Shown here in pieces: positions 50,655 to 60,514 of a stretch of 64,000 nucleotides of DNA. Position numbers and translations under genes: made by a program. Location of the stretch: NCBI GenBank assembly GCA_033032865.1, contig JAWHQI010000730.1, positions 186,001 through 250,000 on the forward strand, written 5' to 3'. Positions within the stretch are counted from its first letter, which is position 1; each line of letters opens with the position of its first letter. Source of the DNA: Dactylorhiza incarnata. Lineage: Eukaryota > Streptophyta > Magnoliopsida > Asparagales > Orchidaceae. Under the pieces are notes generated by a model, which saw only the letters and a list, made by a program, of their open reading frames with translations, had not been told where the DNA came from and ran no database searches.

Positions 50655-50701
50655 TCACCGGCTCACCGGAGGTGACGACATCGACCCAGAGCCTATAAAT
50701 A
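50655..50701 (+). promoter_or_regulatory. Core promoter of 5' LTR C: hairpin and TATA box
   Basis: TATAAATA at 50694-50701. About 15-38 bases upstream is an inverted repeat GTCACC ... GGTGAC around a CCGG-containing centre, conserved in E. It occupies the place of the CCTGCCCG hairpins of the autonomous LTRs. Confidence 0.75.
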
Positions 50702-50979
50702 GGACCCTCGACCATGAACAGAGGAGAGGCAAGTTGGGGGACAAATCTGGCGGCTAGAAATAGCCAGACCGCACCTACTCGCGGTCTAACCGACGAACGC
50801 CTAACGGCCAGTTCGGGCGGTCTCAACAACAGGCCGGGCGGCCTCAGCAAACAGCCCGGGCGACCTGTCCGGGCGACCTCAGCAAACAGCCCGAACGGCT
50901 TTCTTTTCTTACCCGCAACTCTCTTGTATTCATTGTATTTCCATGTACTAAACACAACGAGCTGTAATACAGATTATTA

Positions 50980-51025
50980 AATAAAGGGAAAGCCCGCCGC
51001 AGGAGTGGCATTTGCCGCGGCGGGC
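50980..51025 (+). terminator. Poly(A) signal and R/U5 hairpin of 5' LTR C
   Basis: AATAAA at 50980-50985, then GCCCGCCGC / GCGGCGGGC (50992-51025) with loop aggagtggcatttgcc. The C-G pair replaces the T-A pair found in A, D and E: a compensatory change. Confidence 0.75.
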
Positions 51026-51168
51026 GAAGTCTGGCCTCGCCGCAAGCTAGCGGCCCCCTCTTCTTTTCTCTCGTTCAGTTCTTCATTTGCGACTCAAGTA
51101 ACCAGCTACTCGACCACTACCCCCTCTCTTTCCTTCTCGAGGGCGTGGGGACAATTTCGGCATCAACA

Positions 51169-51188
51169 GAAACACGCGACCTTCAGAT
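51169..51188 (+). promoter_or_regulatory. Primer-binding block of element C
   Basis: gaaacacgcgaccttcagat, the same 20 bases as in A, D and G although the LTR upstream differs. After it the sequence departs (agcgagtgg instead of cgcgg). Confidence 0.65.
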
Positions 51189-51409
51189 AGCGAGTGGTTG
51201 ATGAACAACAGTTGCAATGAAGATGCGAGATTTGGCCTAAAATACACTCAATCTTAAAACGGCCATAACTTTTGATCCGGGTGTCGGAATTCAGAAATTC
51301 AAAGCCCGACGTGACCGTCTTGAGCCGAACTATCCAGCCCTCAGATTTCAAAAATTCAGCTCCGTTTGAAAGTTATTTCAGTTTTTCTATTTCGCCAATT
51401 CTTGTTTTC
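51189..51409 (+). other. Leader of element C
   Basis: Non-coding. Bases 51258-51290 (ggccataacttttgatccgg and flanks) are the reverse complement of the most conserved part of the satellite monomer. Confidence 0.6.
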
Positions 51410-52762
51410 ATGGATCATCCGTCAGAAGGCCCCGAGCATCCTTCCAATCATCTTGAAGTTCCTGTTCAAAGTAGCGACATAAACCCCCTATTAGCAGGGA
51501 TCACCCACATTGAAAGACAAGAGGATTCTCAACTTAATACTATAGCAGCTACTTATGACAAGCCTTCTAGCAGTCATCTAGAGCATTCATTACAACCTGA
51601 AGCAGCATGACTCTCTATTCCTCATCATGAGTCTCATAAGGTTAGTATGGGTGATCCCCCTTACCTTGTTGATAGACTAATAATTCCTGCAGGAGAAGAA
51701 CAAGAGCCTTCCCCATTATCGAACAAAATCCGTTGGGAAGTGGTCCCGAATGATTTCAAGGAGCCTCGTCTACCAGTCTATTCTGGAATGAGTGATCCAG
51801 TTTTTCATCTGCAAGCCTTTGAGGCAGCCACTTCACTAAGAATTCTATCAGATGGTATCAAGTGTAAACTTCTCATCATGACCTTTGACGGTCAAGTTTT
51901 AGATTGGTTCTATCATCTGCCATCTCAATCGATCAATCGCTTCGGGGATCTTCGAAGAGAATTTTATTTGAGGTTCAGCACTTTAAGGAAACGTAAGAGA
52001 GGTCTACCAGCTCTTTTTCAGATCAAGCAAATGGATAGCGAATCCACAGCTCACTTCATCGATCGCTTTCAAAAAGAAATCCTTGATGTTGTTAATGCTG
52101 ATCAAAGTCTCTATAAACATGCCTTAATTAATGGTCTCCAGGAAGGTCCTCTTAAGTTTGAAGTCACCATGAAAGAGCCAGAATCTTATGCTCATCTTAT
52201 TGAAATAGCAAATCAGTTCATTAAGGCCGAGGATGCGAACCCCGATTATTTTGCTTCTTTAATTCAGAGGCCTCAACAACAACAGAAAGATTATTCTTCT
52301 CATGGTCATCTTCCTATCAATCGTCATGGCTATTTGTTAGAATATGAACAAGGTCCCAACTTATCTTCTCAACGTGAAATATGCTATGATTATGAGCATC
52401 TATCTGCTTCTCCAAGTATCCTGCAGCTAAATCAATCAGAGCTATGCCTTGTCAACCCTCATATCTCAACTCAGGCTTATGATTACAAGTCATGTAATTC
52501 TCCTCGCTCAAACGAGCAAGATAAGTTCCGAGGAAGGTATACAAGTCTGACTATCTCAATGAAAGAAGTTCTTCAGATTATCCAGCAAGAACCTGGTTTT
52601 ACGAGACCTTCTCTCATACGACCTGATCATAGGAATTGTCACAAAGATTTGTTTTGTCAATACCACATGTGTGTGGGTCATGATACAGAAAAGTGTCGCG
52701 CTCTACATAAGTTTGTAGAGAAGTTATTGAAAGAAGGCAAACTGCGGGAATATGTTGCTTAA
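51410..52762 (+). pseudogene. gag: gag of element C, one in-frame TGA
   Basis: The start is taken at the ATG at 51410 (MDHPSEGPEHPSNH), the first after the leader. A TGA at 51608-51610 interrupts an otherwise continuous frame, and the long open part resumes (first ATG 51647). The capsid-like domain (about 51750-52250) keeps the Tat gag pattern: FHLQAFEAATSLRI, KCKLLIMTFDGQV, FIDRFQKEILDV, LINGLQEGPLKFE. A CHHC zinc knuckle CQYHMCVGHDTEKC follows near 52655-52697, then KLLKEGKLREYVA and the stop. The protein ends right where the protease would follow in the full-length family. It would form capsid-like particles and bind element RNA. It is either a single-mutation pseudogene or is read from the second ATG. 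Confidence 0.85.
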
Positions 52763-52930
52763 AAATATGATTGTAAAGTCTTTTCTAGCAATATTGGTCA
52801 CTCACTCAATGCTAGATCCATTTTCATTGGCAAAAAGGTTCGTCTTAAGGCCAGAGCTCTTTCAGTTATGTTTGCATTAGTTCTTTCCTTTAAATACATA
52901 CATGGTTGAATATGGCTCGTGAATGTTAGA

Positions 52931-53395
52931 GGCAATCAAACCCATCTCCTTGATGGTCGCCAAAATCTTAAAAGGCAATCAAACCCATCTCCTTGATGGT
53001 CGCCAAAATCTTAAAAGGCAATCAAACCCATCTCCTTGATGGTCGCCAAAATCTTAAAAGGCAATCAAACCCATCTCCTTGATGGTCGCCAAAATCTTAA
53101 AAGGCAATCAAACCCATCTCCTTGATGGTCGCCAAAATCTTAAAAGGCAATCAAACCCATCTCCTTGATGGTCGCCAAAATCTTAAAAGGCAATCAAACC
53201 CATCTCCTTGATGGTCGCCAAAATCTTAAAAGGCAATCAAACCCATCTCCTTGATGGTCGCCAAAATCTTAAAAGGCAATCAAACCCATCTCCTTGATGG
53301 TCGCCAAAATCTTAAAAAGGGAATCAAACTCATCCCTTAATGGTCGCCCAAATCTTTAAAAGCAATTGAACCCATCTTTCGATGGTCGCCCCATT
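52931..53395 (+). repeat. 43-bp tandem repeat, nine identical copies plus two diverged
   Basis: Unit begins ggcaatcaaacccatctcct and ends cgccaaaatcttaaaa; copies start at 52931, 52974, 53017, 53060, 53103, 53146, 53189, 53232 and 53275, with no difference seen, then two decayed copies to about 53395. It lies downstream of gag in the RNA of C. Confidence 0.95.
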
Positions 53396-53574
53396 ACGGC
53401 TTCATCTTTATATCCACATTATAGTGGTTGCTCCAATTGAGCATTACTACTTCTTTTGCATATGATACAGAGGCTATGCTAGCTTCTTGCTTACAAATGA
53501 AGTGAATATCACCACGTCGTATCGAGACATCCAAAAAACTTCTTTTCTATAGATGTTTATACGAAAAGATGAAT

Positions 53575-55430
53575 AGGTGGTTGCGAGTTTTCCTCAGGTA
53601 CTCGCATTATAAAGTTTATTTTATACCTGCTGTGAGTTCTCTTTTGCAGAGATTAGCAGGTGTTCGCGAGTTCTTTTCAGGTACTCGCGTTATGTTTAAT
53701 ACCTGCTTTGAATTCTCTTTTGCAGAGATTTGCAGGTGTTCGCGAGTTCTCTTCAGGTACTCGCGTTATGTTTCATATCTGCTTTGAATTCTCTTTTGCA
53801 GAGATTTGCAGGTGTTCGCGAGTTCTCTTCAGGTACTCGCGTTATATTATATTTTATACCTGCTGTGAGTTCTCTTTTGCAGAGATTTGCAGGTGTTCGC
53901 GAGTTCTCTTCAGGTACTCGCGTTATATTATATTTTATACCTGCTGTGAGTTCTCTTTTGCAGAGATTAGCAGGTGTTCGCGAGTTCTCTTCAGGTACTC
54001 GCGTTATGTTTTTTACCTGCTTTGAATTCTCTTTTGCAGAGATTTGCAGGTGTTCGCGAGTTGTTTTCAGGTACTCGCGTTATATTATATTTTATACCTG
54101 CTGTGAGTTCTCTTTTGCAGAGATTAGCAGGTGTTCGCGAGTTCTTTTCAGGTACTCGCGTTATGTTTCATACCTGCTTTGAATTCTCTTTTGCAGAGAT
54201 TTGCAGGTGTTCGCGAGTTCTCTTCAGGTGCTCACGTTATGTTTTTTACCTGCTTTGAATTCTCTTTTGCAGAGATTTGCAGGTGTTCGCGAGTTCTCTT
54301 CAGATACTCGCGTTATGTTTTTTACCTGCTTTGAATTCTCTTTTGAAGAGATTTGCAGGTGTTCGCGAGTTCTCTTCAGGTACTCGCGTTATATTATATT
54401 TCATACCTGCTTTGAGTTATCTTTTGCAGAGATTAGCAGGTATTCGCGAGTTCTCTTCAGGTACTCGCATTATAGATTGTTTTATACCTGCTTTATGTTC
54501 TCTTTTTGCAGAGATTAGCAGGTATTCGTGAGTTCTCTTCAGGTACTCGCGTTATAGATTGTTTTATACCTGCTTTATGTTCTGTTTTTGCAGAGATTGG
54601 CAGGTATTCGCGGGTTCTCTTCAGGTACTCGCGCTACAGATTATTTTATACCTGCTTTAAGTTCTGTTTTTGCAAAGATTAGTAGGTATTCGCGGGTTCT
54701 CTTCAGGTACTCGCGCTACAGATTATTTTATACCCGCTTTAAGTTCTGTTTTTGCAGAGATTAGCAGGTATTCGCGAGTTCTCTTCAGGTACTCACGTTA
54801 TAGATTGTTTTATACCTGCTCCTGAGTTCTCTTTTGCAGAGATTTGCAGGTGTTCGCGAGTTCTCTTCAGGTACTCGCATTATGTTTTTTACCTGCTTTG
54901 AATTCTCTTTTGCAGAGATCTGCAGGTGTTCGCGAGTTCTCTTCAGGTACTCGCGTTATATTATATTTTATACCTGCTGTGAGCTCTCTTTTGCAGAGAT
55001 TAGCAGGTGTTCGCGAGTTCTTTTCAGGTACTCACGTTATTTTTCATACCTTCTTTGAGTTCTCTTTTTGCAGAGATCAGTAGATGTTCGCGAGGTATCT
55101 TCAGGTACTCGCATTATATTTCATACCTGCTTTGAGTTTTCTTTTGCAGAAATTAGCAGGTGATCGCGAGTTTCCTTCAGGTACTCGCGTTATATTCTTT
55201 TATACCTGCTTTAAGTTTTCTTTTACAGAAATTAGCAGGTGATCGCTAGTTTCCTTCAGGTACTCGCGTTATATTCTTTTATATCTGCTTTAAGTTTTCT
55301 TTTGCAGAAATTAGAATGTGATCGCGAGTTTCCTTCAGGTACTCGTGTGTTCCTATCTCTTTCTACATGCTATGATTTTTGCCTTGCAGAGGTTAGCATC
55401 TATTGGCAAGTCATGAGCAGGTACTTGCTC
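53575..55430 (+). repeat. 76-80-bp tandem repeat, about 24 copies, each with two inverted repeats
   Basis: Each unit contains CGCGAGT ... ACTCGCG around tctcttcaggt, and ACCTGCT ... AGCAGGT around ctcttttgcagaga. Units are 76 or ~80 bases depending on a short attatatt insert. Copies become more diverged at both ends. The last copy (~55410) has GCAAGT/ACTTGC instead of GCGAGT/ACTCGC, so pairing is kept. Open frames across it are coincidental. Confidence 0.92.
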
Positions 55431-55525
55431 TCTCCTTCTCTTATCCTTGTTCTAGCAATTTGTGAGAGGCGGATGACAATTTTCGTGGGTAAGTCTTACT
55501 TTTTCGAAGTTCTTTCTGGAACTTG

Positions 55526-55542
55526 AAAAAGTGCGGGGATTA
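55526..55542 (+). promoter_or_regulatory. Polypurine tract region of element C
   Basis: aaaaagtgcggggatta before the 3' LTR; ends with the same tgcggggatta as copy B. Confidence 0.7.
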
Positions 55543-56160
55543 TGTTTACCCAGAAATCGGCGATCCTTTTCGAGGAGATTTTTTCTGCGTTTCTCCTACA
55601 GGTCATGCAGCTAGGGATCTCCTTCCCGCCCAGCAGGGGCGGTCTCCTTCCTCAGGTCGCCCAGCCAGGGCGGCCTCCTCCTTTAGACCGCGCGGGTAGG
55701 CGGCCTCGTCCTTCAGACCGCGCGGGTAGGTGGCCTCCCCCTTCAGACCCAGCAGGGGCGGCCTCCTCCTTTAGACCGCGCGGGTAGGCGGTCTCGTCCT
55801 TCAGACCGCGCGGGTAGGCGGCCTCCCCCCTTCATACCCAGCAGGGGCGGCCTCCTCCTTTAGACCGCGCGGGTAGGCAGTCTCGTCCTTTAGACCACGT
55901 GGGTAGGCGGCCTCCCCCTTCAGACCCAGCAGGGGCGGCTTCCTCCTTTAGACTGCGCGGGTAGGCGGTCTCGTCCTTCAGACCGCGCGGGTAGGCGGCC
56001 TCCCCCTTTAGACCCAGCAGGGGCGGCCTCCTCCTTTAGACCGCGTGGGTAGGCGGTCTCATCCTTCAGACCGCGCAGGTAGGCGGTCTCCATTGTTCAG
56101 ACCGCGCGGGTAGGGATCCGGTCACCGGCTCACCGGAGGTGACGACATCGACCTAGAGCC

Positions 56161-56168
56161 TATAAATA
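56161..56168 (+). promoter_or_regulatory. TATA box of 3' LTR C
   Basis: TATAAATA, with the GTCACC/GGTGAC inverted repeat upstream; transcription from it would enter the second half of G's pol. Confidence 0.7.
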
Positions 56169-56458
56169 GGACCCTCGACCATGAACAGAGGAGAGGCAAG
56201 TTGGGGGACAAAACTGGCGGCTAGAAATAGCCAGACCGCACCTACTCGCGGTCTAACCGACGAACGCCTAACTGCCAGTTCGGGCGGTCTCAACAACAGG
56301 CCGGGCGGCCTCAGCAAACAGCCCGGGCGACCTGTCCGGGCGACCTCAGCAAACAGCCCGAACGGCTTTCCTTTCTTACCCGCAACTCTCTTGTATTCAT
56401 TGTATTTCCATGTACTAAACACAACGAGCTGTAATACAGATTATTAAATAAAGGGAAA

Positions 56459-56492
56459 GCCCGCCGCAGGAGTGGCATTTGCCGCGGCGGGC
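56459..56492 (+). terminator. R/U5 hairpin of 3' LTR C
   Basis: GCCCGCCGC / GCGGCGGGC, identical to the 5' LTR; an AATAAA lies just upstream. This is where C transcripts would be polyadenylated. Confidence 0.7.
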
Positions 56493-56637
56493 GAAGTCTG
56501 GCCTCGCCGCAAGCTAGCGGCCCCCTCTTCTTTTCTCTCGTTCAGTTCTTCATTTGCGACTCAAGTAACCAGCTACTCGACCACTACCCCCCCTCTCTTT
56601 CCTTCTCGAGGGCGTGGGGACAATTTCGGCATCAACA

Positions 56638-59226
56638 ATGGACACGGTTTTTGAAAAACAGAAAGGAAGAAATCTAGAAGTATACGTTGATGATCTCCTT
56701 CTAAAAAGTAAAACTTTTTCAATCCACCTGAAAGACCTCGTAGAGACGTTCGCTACTCTACGGAGGTTCAAATTAAAGCTAAACCCATCAAAATGTGTAT
56801 TCGGGGCAAACAAAGGGAAATTTCTCGGGCATCTTCTCACCCCTGATGGCCTCGCACCAAATCCGGATAAAGTAAAAGCCATCCTAGATATGACCCCTCC
56901 TCGTAATCAGAAAGAGGTACAACAACTTGGGGGGAGGCTGGCAGGATTGAGCCGATTCATTTCCAAATCAGGAGATAAAAGCGCTCCATTCTTCAAGACA
57001 CTTAGGGGAGGATCTAAGTTTGAATGGAATGAAGAGTGCGATAATGCTTTCGAACACTTGAAAAAGCAGTTAACCTCAACCCCTCTTCTTCAAAGCCCTC
57101 ATGAAGGGGAAACGTTATTCTTGTACTTGGGGGTGGGTCCAGATGCCATAAGCTCTGTCCTGGTTCGGGAGGAGAAGAAGAAGCAATTTCCAATATATTA
57201 TGTCAGCCATATCCTTAAAGATGCATAAACTAGATATTCAATTCTAGATAAATTAGCCTTGGCCTTAGTGATGTCCTCACGAAGGCTCCGCCCCTATTTT
57301 CAGGCTCATCCTATTCAGGTGGTTACGGATCATCCACTAAGAAGTATCCTGGAGAAGCCAGATCATTCAGGAAGACTGGCCAAATGGGCAATTGAGTTGA
57401 GCGAGTTTGAAATACTATACATTCCCAGAACAGCAATTAAGGCACAAGTACTGGCAGACTTCTTGGTAGACACGATGGAGTCTAACCCTGAACGGGTGGA
57501 AAAATCTCCTTATGCCTGGATCATCTACGTAGATGGATCTTCAGGAAGAAACTCCGTGGGAGCCGGAGTAGTTCTTCTCAGTCCAAATGGCATCAAACTC
57601 GAGCAGGCAATCAAATTCTTTTTCCCAGTAACAAACAACCAGGCTGAATATGAAGCACTCTTGGCCGGCCTAAGACTCGCAAAAGAGCTTGGGATAGAAC
57701 ATGTTCATGTAAAAACTGATTCTCTTGTAATGGCCTCGCAAGTTCTAGGGAACTACGAAACAAGAGAACCAATGCTGAGAAAGTATCTATCGCTAGCTAA
57801 GGAAGAGATCGGGAAATTCCAATCCTTCATCATTGAGCACATTCCAAGGACACAAAATGAAGAGGCAGACGAGTTATCAAAGTTTGGTCTTCCATCAGGA
57901 GGGGTGACCTCGGAACTTTTCCATCCGGCCACGGAGAAAGAAGAGCTCATGCAAATTGATCAGAATCCCTCCTGGAAGGATCCTTATGAACTATTTCTGT
58001 CAAAAGGAGAGTTCCATCATTCCATTAAAGATCGGAGAAGATTCAAAAGGAAGGCGGCATATTATTATCTAATAGCAGGAGTTCTCTACAGAAAAACTTT
58101 GATTTCCCCCTCAGCACGATGTGTTTTAGAAGAAGAGATCCCTATCATACTTCAGGAAGTTCATTCCGGGGAATGCGGTAGCCATTCAGGTGCAAAAACT
58201 CTAGAGAAGAGAATGCTAAGGCAGGGGTATTTTTGGCCAACCATGAGAAAGGATGCCGAAGCATTTGTCAAGCGTTGTGTTCAGTGCCAAAAGTTTGCTC
58301 CTCTTCAGCATCTGCCCGCTCAGTCGCTTAGGTCAATAACGGCACCCTGGCCCTTGGCGGTTTGGGGGATGGATCTCATCGGACCCTTTCCAATGGCTAG
58401 CGGTCAGCGCCGCTTTATCATAGTGATGATTGACTACTTCAGTAAGTGGATCGAGGCTAAGGCATTGGCAAGAACTACTACCCAAATTATCAGAAACTTC
58501 ATCTGGGGAGAAATAGTCTGCCGACACGGAATTCCGCTGGCGATTGTCACTGATAATGGTCCACAATTCAATAATCCCGAGTGAATAAAATTTTGTGATC
58601 AGGTTGGAATTGACCTGCGGTTTTCCTCAGTACATCATCCAAGGACCAATGGTCAGGTAGAAGCAGCCAACAGGCGAATCCAGCAGCTCCTGATGAAAAG
58701 AGTTTGGTATCAGAAAGGAAACTGGGCAGATCAACTTCCCTCCATCCTTTGGACCCTTCGTACTACTCCATCTTCAGCTACAGGGGAGACACCATTCAAA
58801 CTGTCTCATGGCTCGGAGGCTGTTGTTCCTGTGGAGTTTGAGGTGGTCACTCCAAGAGTTGTGTACGGAAAAGAAGGAGGAGAAGCGTGGGTAGAATACA
58901 ATGACGAGGCTATCAAGTATAGTCTGGATCTAATCGAAGAACTTCAGGATGAGGAAACAATCAGGCAAGAAGAAGTTAAAAGGAGGATGGCAAAGTACTT
59001 TGACAAAAATGTCAGGGTAAAGCATTTTGCGGTCGGCGACGTCGTACTAAAAAAGATTGATGCAGCAGCCCGAACAGGTAATGTCGGGAAGCTAAATCCT
59101 AATTGGGCTGGACCTTTCATCGTCAAGGAGGTACTAAAAAGTGGGGCTTATCGCCTCCAAACAAGTGAAGGAGAAGACATCCCGCGCACCTGGAGTGGCG
59201 ACGATCTCAAACGGTTCTATCCTTAA
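56638..59226 (+). pseudogene. gag-pol: gag-pol of copy G, second part (RT end, two RNase H domains, integrase), two stops
   Basis: Resumes with the duplicated atgga and carries RT YVDD (about 56680), the degenerate RNase H (LGVGPDA), the archaeal-type RNase H (YVDGSSG, NNQAEYEALL, VKTDSLVM, EEADELSK), integrase HHCC zinc finger with both cysteines (CVQCQKF), the DDE core (GMDL, VTDNGPQF, TNGQVEAAN) and the GPF module ending FYP. Stops: TAA at 57226-57228 (Glu elsewhere) and TGA at 58582-58584 (Met elsewhere), both in frame. There is a change from A-like to B-like sequence at about 57.96-58.02 kb. Confidence 0.93.
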
Positions 59227-59575
59227 AATGTCTCCTTTACTTTCCTGCAGTTTTTAAAGATATTTTAATAAGAGGCACCATACTGACACTTCTCCATGTC
59301 TGATGTTTCCTTTCTGCATTTTCTCATATATCAAACTCACTGAACCACGGAGACATCGCCAAGTTCTGCTCGAACCCCCTCGGATTGTAGTCATTAGCGT
59401 AAAACCATGAAGATCATGTGTAGCGGGGAGTTTTCGCACACGTGTAGTGGTAGCTTGCCAATTCCCGTGCGGTGGTCTTCAGAACCTTGGATCCCGGCTG
59501 ATATCCAACACACCCCTGCATCAAGGGAGGTCTAGGTGAATGTCGGCTCTATCATGCCCCGAGAGGGATATAATT
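59227..59575. other. Non-coding stretch after pol, copy G
   Basis: Closely matches 23226-23575 of copy B, including the conserved ~200-base block. No gene. Confidence 0.6.
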
Positions 59576-59994
59576 ACAGCTTTGATGATCCTACTGAGGA
59601 AAGCAATGTCGGTATAGCCCCCGCGGCATAACCACACCTGCCCAACTGATCATCTTAGTCTGTGACTATCGAATACTCCAAGGTACTCTCAAGCGATGCC
59701 TAAGCGGGACCCACAACTGAGTTGATCTCTCTGAGGAAAGCAATGTTCGCCGCCTAGGCCCACCTGCCCAATTGATCAACTCGGCTTGTAGCCCTAGGCA
59801 AGAGAGCAGTCGAGTCGCTTACAGCCCTTATGACCGCTTGAGGAAAGCAATGTTCACCGCCTAGGCCCACCTGCCCACTTGGTTATCTGGGTCTGTACTT
59901 GTTTTACTTTATTTCTACAACTCCTATGACCACTTGAGGAAACCAATGTTCGCCGCCTAGACCCACCTGCCCACTTGGTCATCTGAGTCTGTAA
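59576..59994 (+). other. Array of four tandem hairpins, copy G (candidate structured RNA)
   Basis: Hairpins at 59576-59663, 59713-59789, 59819-59897 and 59915-59994, same order and spacing as copy B. The third has ATGACC/GGTTAT, that is a G-T wobble where copy A has G-C; the fourth keeps CTC/GAG but its outer ACAG has become ACAA. Confidence 0.8.
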
Positions 59995-60514
59995 TCATCT
60001 TTATTGTATTACAAGGGATTATCTCATTCCATATGGTCATTATAGACCATTTGGAGGAAAAAGCAGGATTTCTATGTGCAGCATAAACCGGACGACTTAA
60101 TACTCAAACCAGGCGGTTTGAAATAAGCAGGTACCAGGGCTTTCAGGCGGTCTGGTTATTAAACCTAGCGGTCTGGTTATTAAACCAGGCGGTCTAAAAT
60201 TAGCAGGTTCCAAAGATGTCATGCGGTTCGGTTTTTAGACCGGGCGGTTTGAAATAAAGAGGGTATCATTAAGGTATCAAGGTAAATATCAGGGAAGCAA
60301 GTATAATCATGACCGTCCGACCTTATTATCCGGATTATGAATTTATCATCCTTATGGGTTTCCATTCAATTCGATCGGATAATCACAGGATCTTTTCAAT
60401 CAGGCGGTTATGATTCTCGTTGCAAGTATTAAACCTGCTAATCGCACGAATTCTATATACAGCTCGTGCGGCTTGTTAGTCAATGTTATATATAGCTGTC
60501 ATATAGATTGTTCG
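59995..60514. other. Non-coding part of copy G up to the insertion of D
   Basis: Homologous to 23995-24640 of copy B with several CCGNNCGG motifs. It ends in gttcg (60510-60514), the presumed target duplication of D. Confidence 0.55.

Larger units (their letters stand above)
50048..51168 (+). repeat. 5' LTR of element C (1121 bp)
   Basis: Starts TGTTTACCCAGAAATCGG and ends TTTCGGCATCAACA. U3 is dominated by a GC-rich minisatellite; the downstream half has a TATA box, AATAAA and the R/U5 hairpin. It is 26 bp longer than the 3' LTR, about one minisatellite unit. Confidence 0.95.
50048..56637 (+). mobile_element. Gag-only, pol-less LTR retrotransposon C (TR-GAG type), nested in copy G
   Basis: 6590 bp with two TG...CA LTRs and a perfect target duplication (atgga at 50043-50047 and 56638-56642). 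The 4.4-kb interior has a gag gene with one stop, two tandem repeat arrays, and no protease, RT, RNase H or integrase. Its gag is a diverged relative of the Tat gag in A, B, D and G. It shares with them the primer-binding block, the R/U5 hairpin, the LTR start TGTTTACCC and the bases before the 3' LTR. Outside the LTR minisatellite the two LTRs differ at only a handful of sites (about 1%), so C is younger than B. Confidence 0.95.
55543..56637 (+). repeat. 3' LTR of element C (1095 bp)
   Basis: Same ends and layout as the 5' LTR, with fewer minisatellite units in U3 (55630-56108). TATAAATA at 56161-56168, R/U5 hairpin at 56459-56492. Followed by the target duplication atgga (56638-56642). Confidence 0.95.
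46168..60514 (+). mobile_element. Tat-lineage Ty3/gypsy retrotransposon, copy G, interrupted by elements C and D
   Basis: The 5' LTR begins in satellite at 46168. gag-pol is split at 50047/56638 by element C and continues to 59226. The hairpin array follows at 59576-59994, and the element is cut at 60514 by copy D; its antisense genes and 3' LTR must lie beyond D. The sequence is a mosaic: B-like in LTR, gag and protease, A-like from about 49.4 kb through RT and both RNase H domains, B-like again from about 58.0 kb. Confidence 0.93.

Noticed and set aside
52931..53395. CRISPR-like look of the 43-bp repeats
   Set aside because: The copies are directly adjacent with no spacers, in a plant retrotransposon.
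53569..55526. Overlapping repetitive frames (FASSLQVLALCF type) in element C
   Set aside because: They are translations of the 76-80-bp hairpin repeat in all frames; unit length is not a steady multiple of three.
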